A DNA stretch of 5,883 nucleotides from Arenimonas sp. (lineage in GTDB: Bacteria; Pseudomonadota; Gammaproteobacteria; Xanthomonadales; Xanthomonadaceae): contig DNNT01000205.1 in assembly GCA_003497545.1 (NCBI GenBank), forward strand, positions 1-5,883, in the 5' to 3' direction. Numbering within the stretch: position 1 is the first letter of the stretch; every line of letters starts with the position of its first letter. A program made the translations under genes and the position numbers. Positions 5,080 to 5,883 of the stretch are shown piece after piece. The notes beneath the pieces are model-generated. The model was not told the origin of the DNA. It made no database searches and was given only the letters and a program-made list of their open reading frames with translations.

Positions 5080-5883
5080 CTACCCCAGCAGACTCGCCAC
5101 CATCGATGCAGCCACGCACCACAGCACGATCCATAGCGCAGAGAGCCGAGCTGCCGCTAGCAACGCGAACCCGATGACGGCGATCGTGAAGTCGTGCCCA
5201 CCGCGCACACCCTCGGTCCAGACTGGATCGTAGAACGCCGCAACCAGCAAGCCTACGACGGCCGCGTTGATGCCAGCCATCACGCTGGCCGCCCATGACC
5301 GCTGCGCCAGTTGCGCCCACACCGGAAGCACCGCCAGCAACAGCAGGAAGCCCGGCAGAAACACGGCCACCAACGCGACCGATGCGCCCACCGTTGCTGG
5401 CAGGCCCAGCGGCACCTCGGCGCCCAGAAATGCCGCTAGCGAGAACATCGGTCCCGGCACCGCCTGTGCAGCACCGTAGCCTGCCAGGAAGGTATCTGCA
5501 CTGACCCAGCCAGTGTCGACCACGGTCTGCTGCAACAACGGCAGCACGACGTGACCACCGCCAAACACCAGCGCGCCAGCCTGGTAGAAAGCGGCTGCCA
5601 GCCCCACAGCGGTAGGCCCATTCGCAGGCGGCAGCATCAGCGCACCGCCTAGACCGACCAGGAAAACGGCCAGGAACACCGCCGCGCCGCGGTGGCCATA
5701 ATGCACAGGGAAGACCGCGACGATGGGGGTGGCCGCATGTCGGCACAGCCACGGCCCGAGTATCCCGCCTAGCGCGATCGCGACCAGTTGCACCCAGGCA
5801 TTGCCGGTAAGCACGACCAACGCGACGGTACCGGCGGCGATCAACGCGCGCGGCGCATCCGGCGCAAGCTGCCGCACCATGCC
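5080..5883 (-). CDS. chrA: ChrA-type chromate transporter (5' end beyond the window)
   Basis: The C-terminal two-thirds or so of a CHR-family inner-membrane transporter, which exports chromate (family knowledge) and confers Cr(VI) resistance. The visible 267 codons end in TAG at 5082-5080. Counting from the Met at 5880, the second CHR domain starts near residue 93 with FYQAGALVFGGGHVVLPLL and contains GYGAAQAVPGPMFSLAAFLGA (134-154), with the AVPGP turn typical of the family, then several hydrophobic segments to the end. Residues 1-90 look like the end of the first domain and the linker. The frame stays open through 5883, and typical two-domain ChrA is about 400 aa, so the Met at 5880 is probably internal and the true start lies to the right. 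It is transcribed leftward into the TSUP gene. Some CHR proteins have other or unknown substrates, so chromate is the likely but not proven cargo. Confidence 0.85.
   Translation of the reverse strand, partial: GMVRQLAPDAPRALIAAGTVALVVLTGNAWVQLVAIALGGILGPWLCRHAATPIVAVFPVHYGHRGAAVFLAVFLVGLGGALMLPPANGPTAVGLAAAFYQAGALVFGGGHVVLPLLQQTVVDTGWVSADTFLAGYGAAQAVPGPMFSLAAFLGAEVPLGLPATVGASVALVAVFLPGFLLLLAVLPVWAQLAQRSWAASVMAGINAAVVGLLVAAFYDPVWTEGVRGGHDFTIAVIGFALLAAARLSALWIVLWCVAASMVASLLG

Noticed and set aside
4787..5752. Leftward open frame (321 codons) overlapping the transporters
   Set aside because: It is out of frame with both membrane proteins, rich in Arg/Gly/Cys/Trp, and spans the boundary between two recognisable genes.
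1..5883. CRISPR array, tRNA, rRNA or complete insertion sequence
   Set aside because: No regularly spaced repeats, tRNA-like cloverleaf, rRNA motifs or full transposase gene were seen on either strand.

Overview
The window is GC-rich with tightly packed genes and reads as accessory, metal-related DNA from a gammaproteobacterium. The best fit is the Xanthomonadaceae (Xanthomonas, Stenotrophomonas, Pseudoxanthomonas, Lysobacter). This rests on recalled family resemblance: a CopL-like protein with a C-terminal tail typical of that group, and a catecholate-type TonB receptor fragment. No database was searched, so the taxonomy is inference.

Layout. Bases 1-432 hold no convincing gene. They contain a strong rightward intrinsic terminator (288-326), ending a transcript that either starts outside the window or is a small RNA, and a weaker hairpin (361-390). 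Bases 433-2253 are a compact leftward four-gene module. In transcription order it encodes a secreted Cys-rich CopL-like protein, a small predicted outer-membrane beta-barrel, a MerP-like periplasmic metal-binding protein (CxxC) and a MerT-like inner-membrane protein (CC pair plus a loop Cys pair). The last two genes overlap as ATGAATGA. A candidate promoter with a 20-bp spacer and an internal dyad lies just before the first gene. Together the products span outer membrane, periplasm and inner membrane, so the module looks like a metal-handling route. No mercuric reductase or MerR gene is present here, so it is not an ordinary mer operon.

Bases 2290-3670 are a scar. The 3' end of a SAM-dependent methyltransferase gene (leftward) is joined through about 170 bp of AT-richer DNA of unknown origin to the 3' 40% or so of a TonB-dependent siderophore receptor gene (rightward). 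Neither fragment has its 5' end.

Bases 3761-4258 encode an intact but divergent Fur-family regulator. It keeps the two structural CxxC pairs but has lost most of the usual metal-sensing histidines. Converging on it is a leftward pair: a ChrA-type chromate transporter, cut by the window's right edge, followed 18 nt later by a TSUP (TauE/SafE) membrane transporter. The combination of metal and oxyanion transporters, a metalloregulator and broken genes is what one expects of a metal-resistance island shaped by insertions and deletions.
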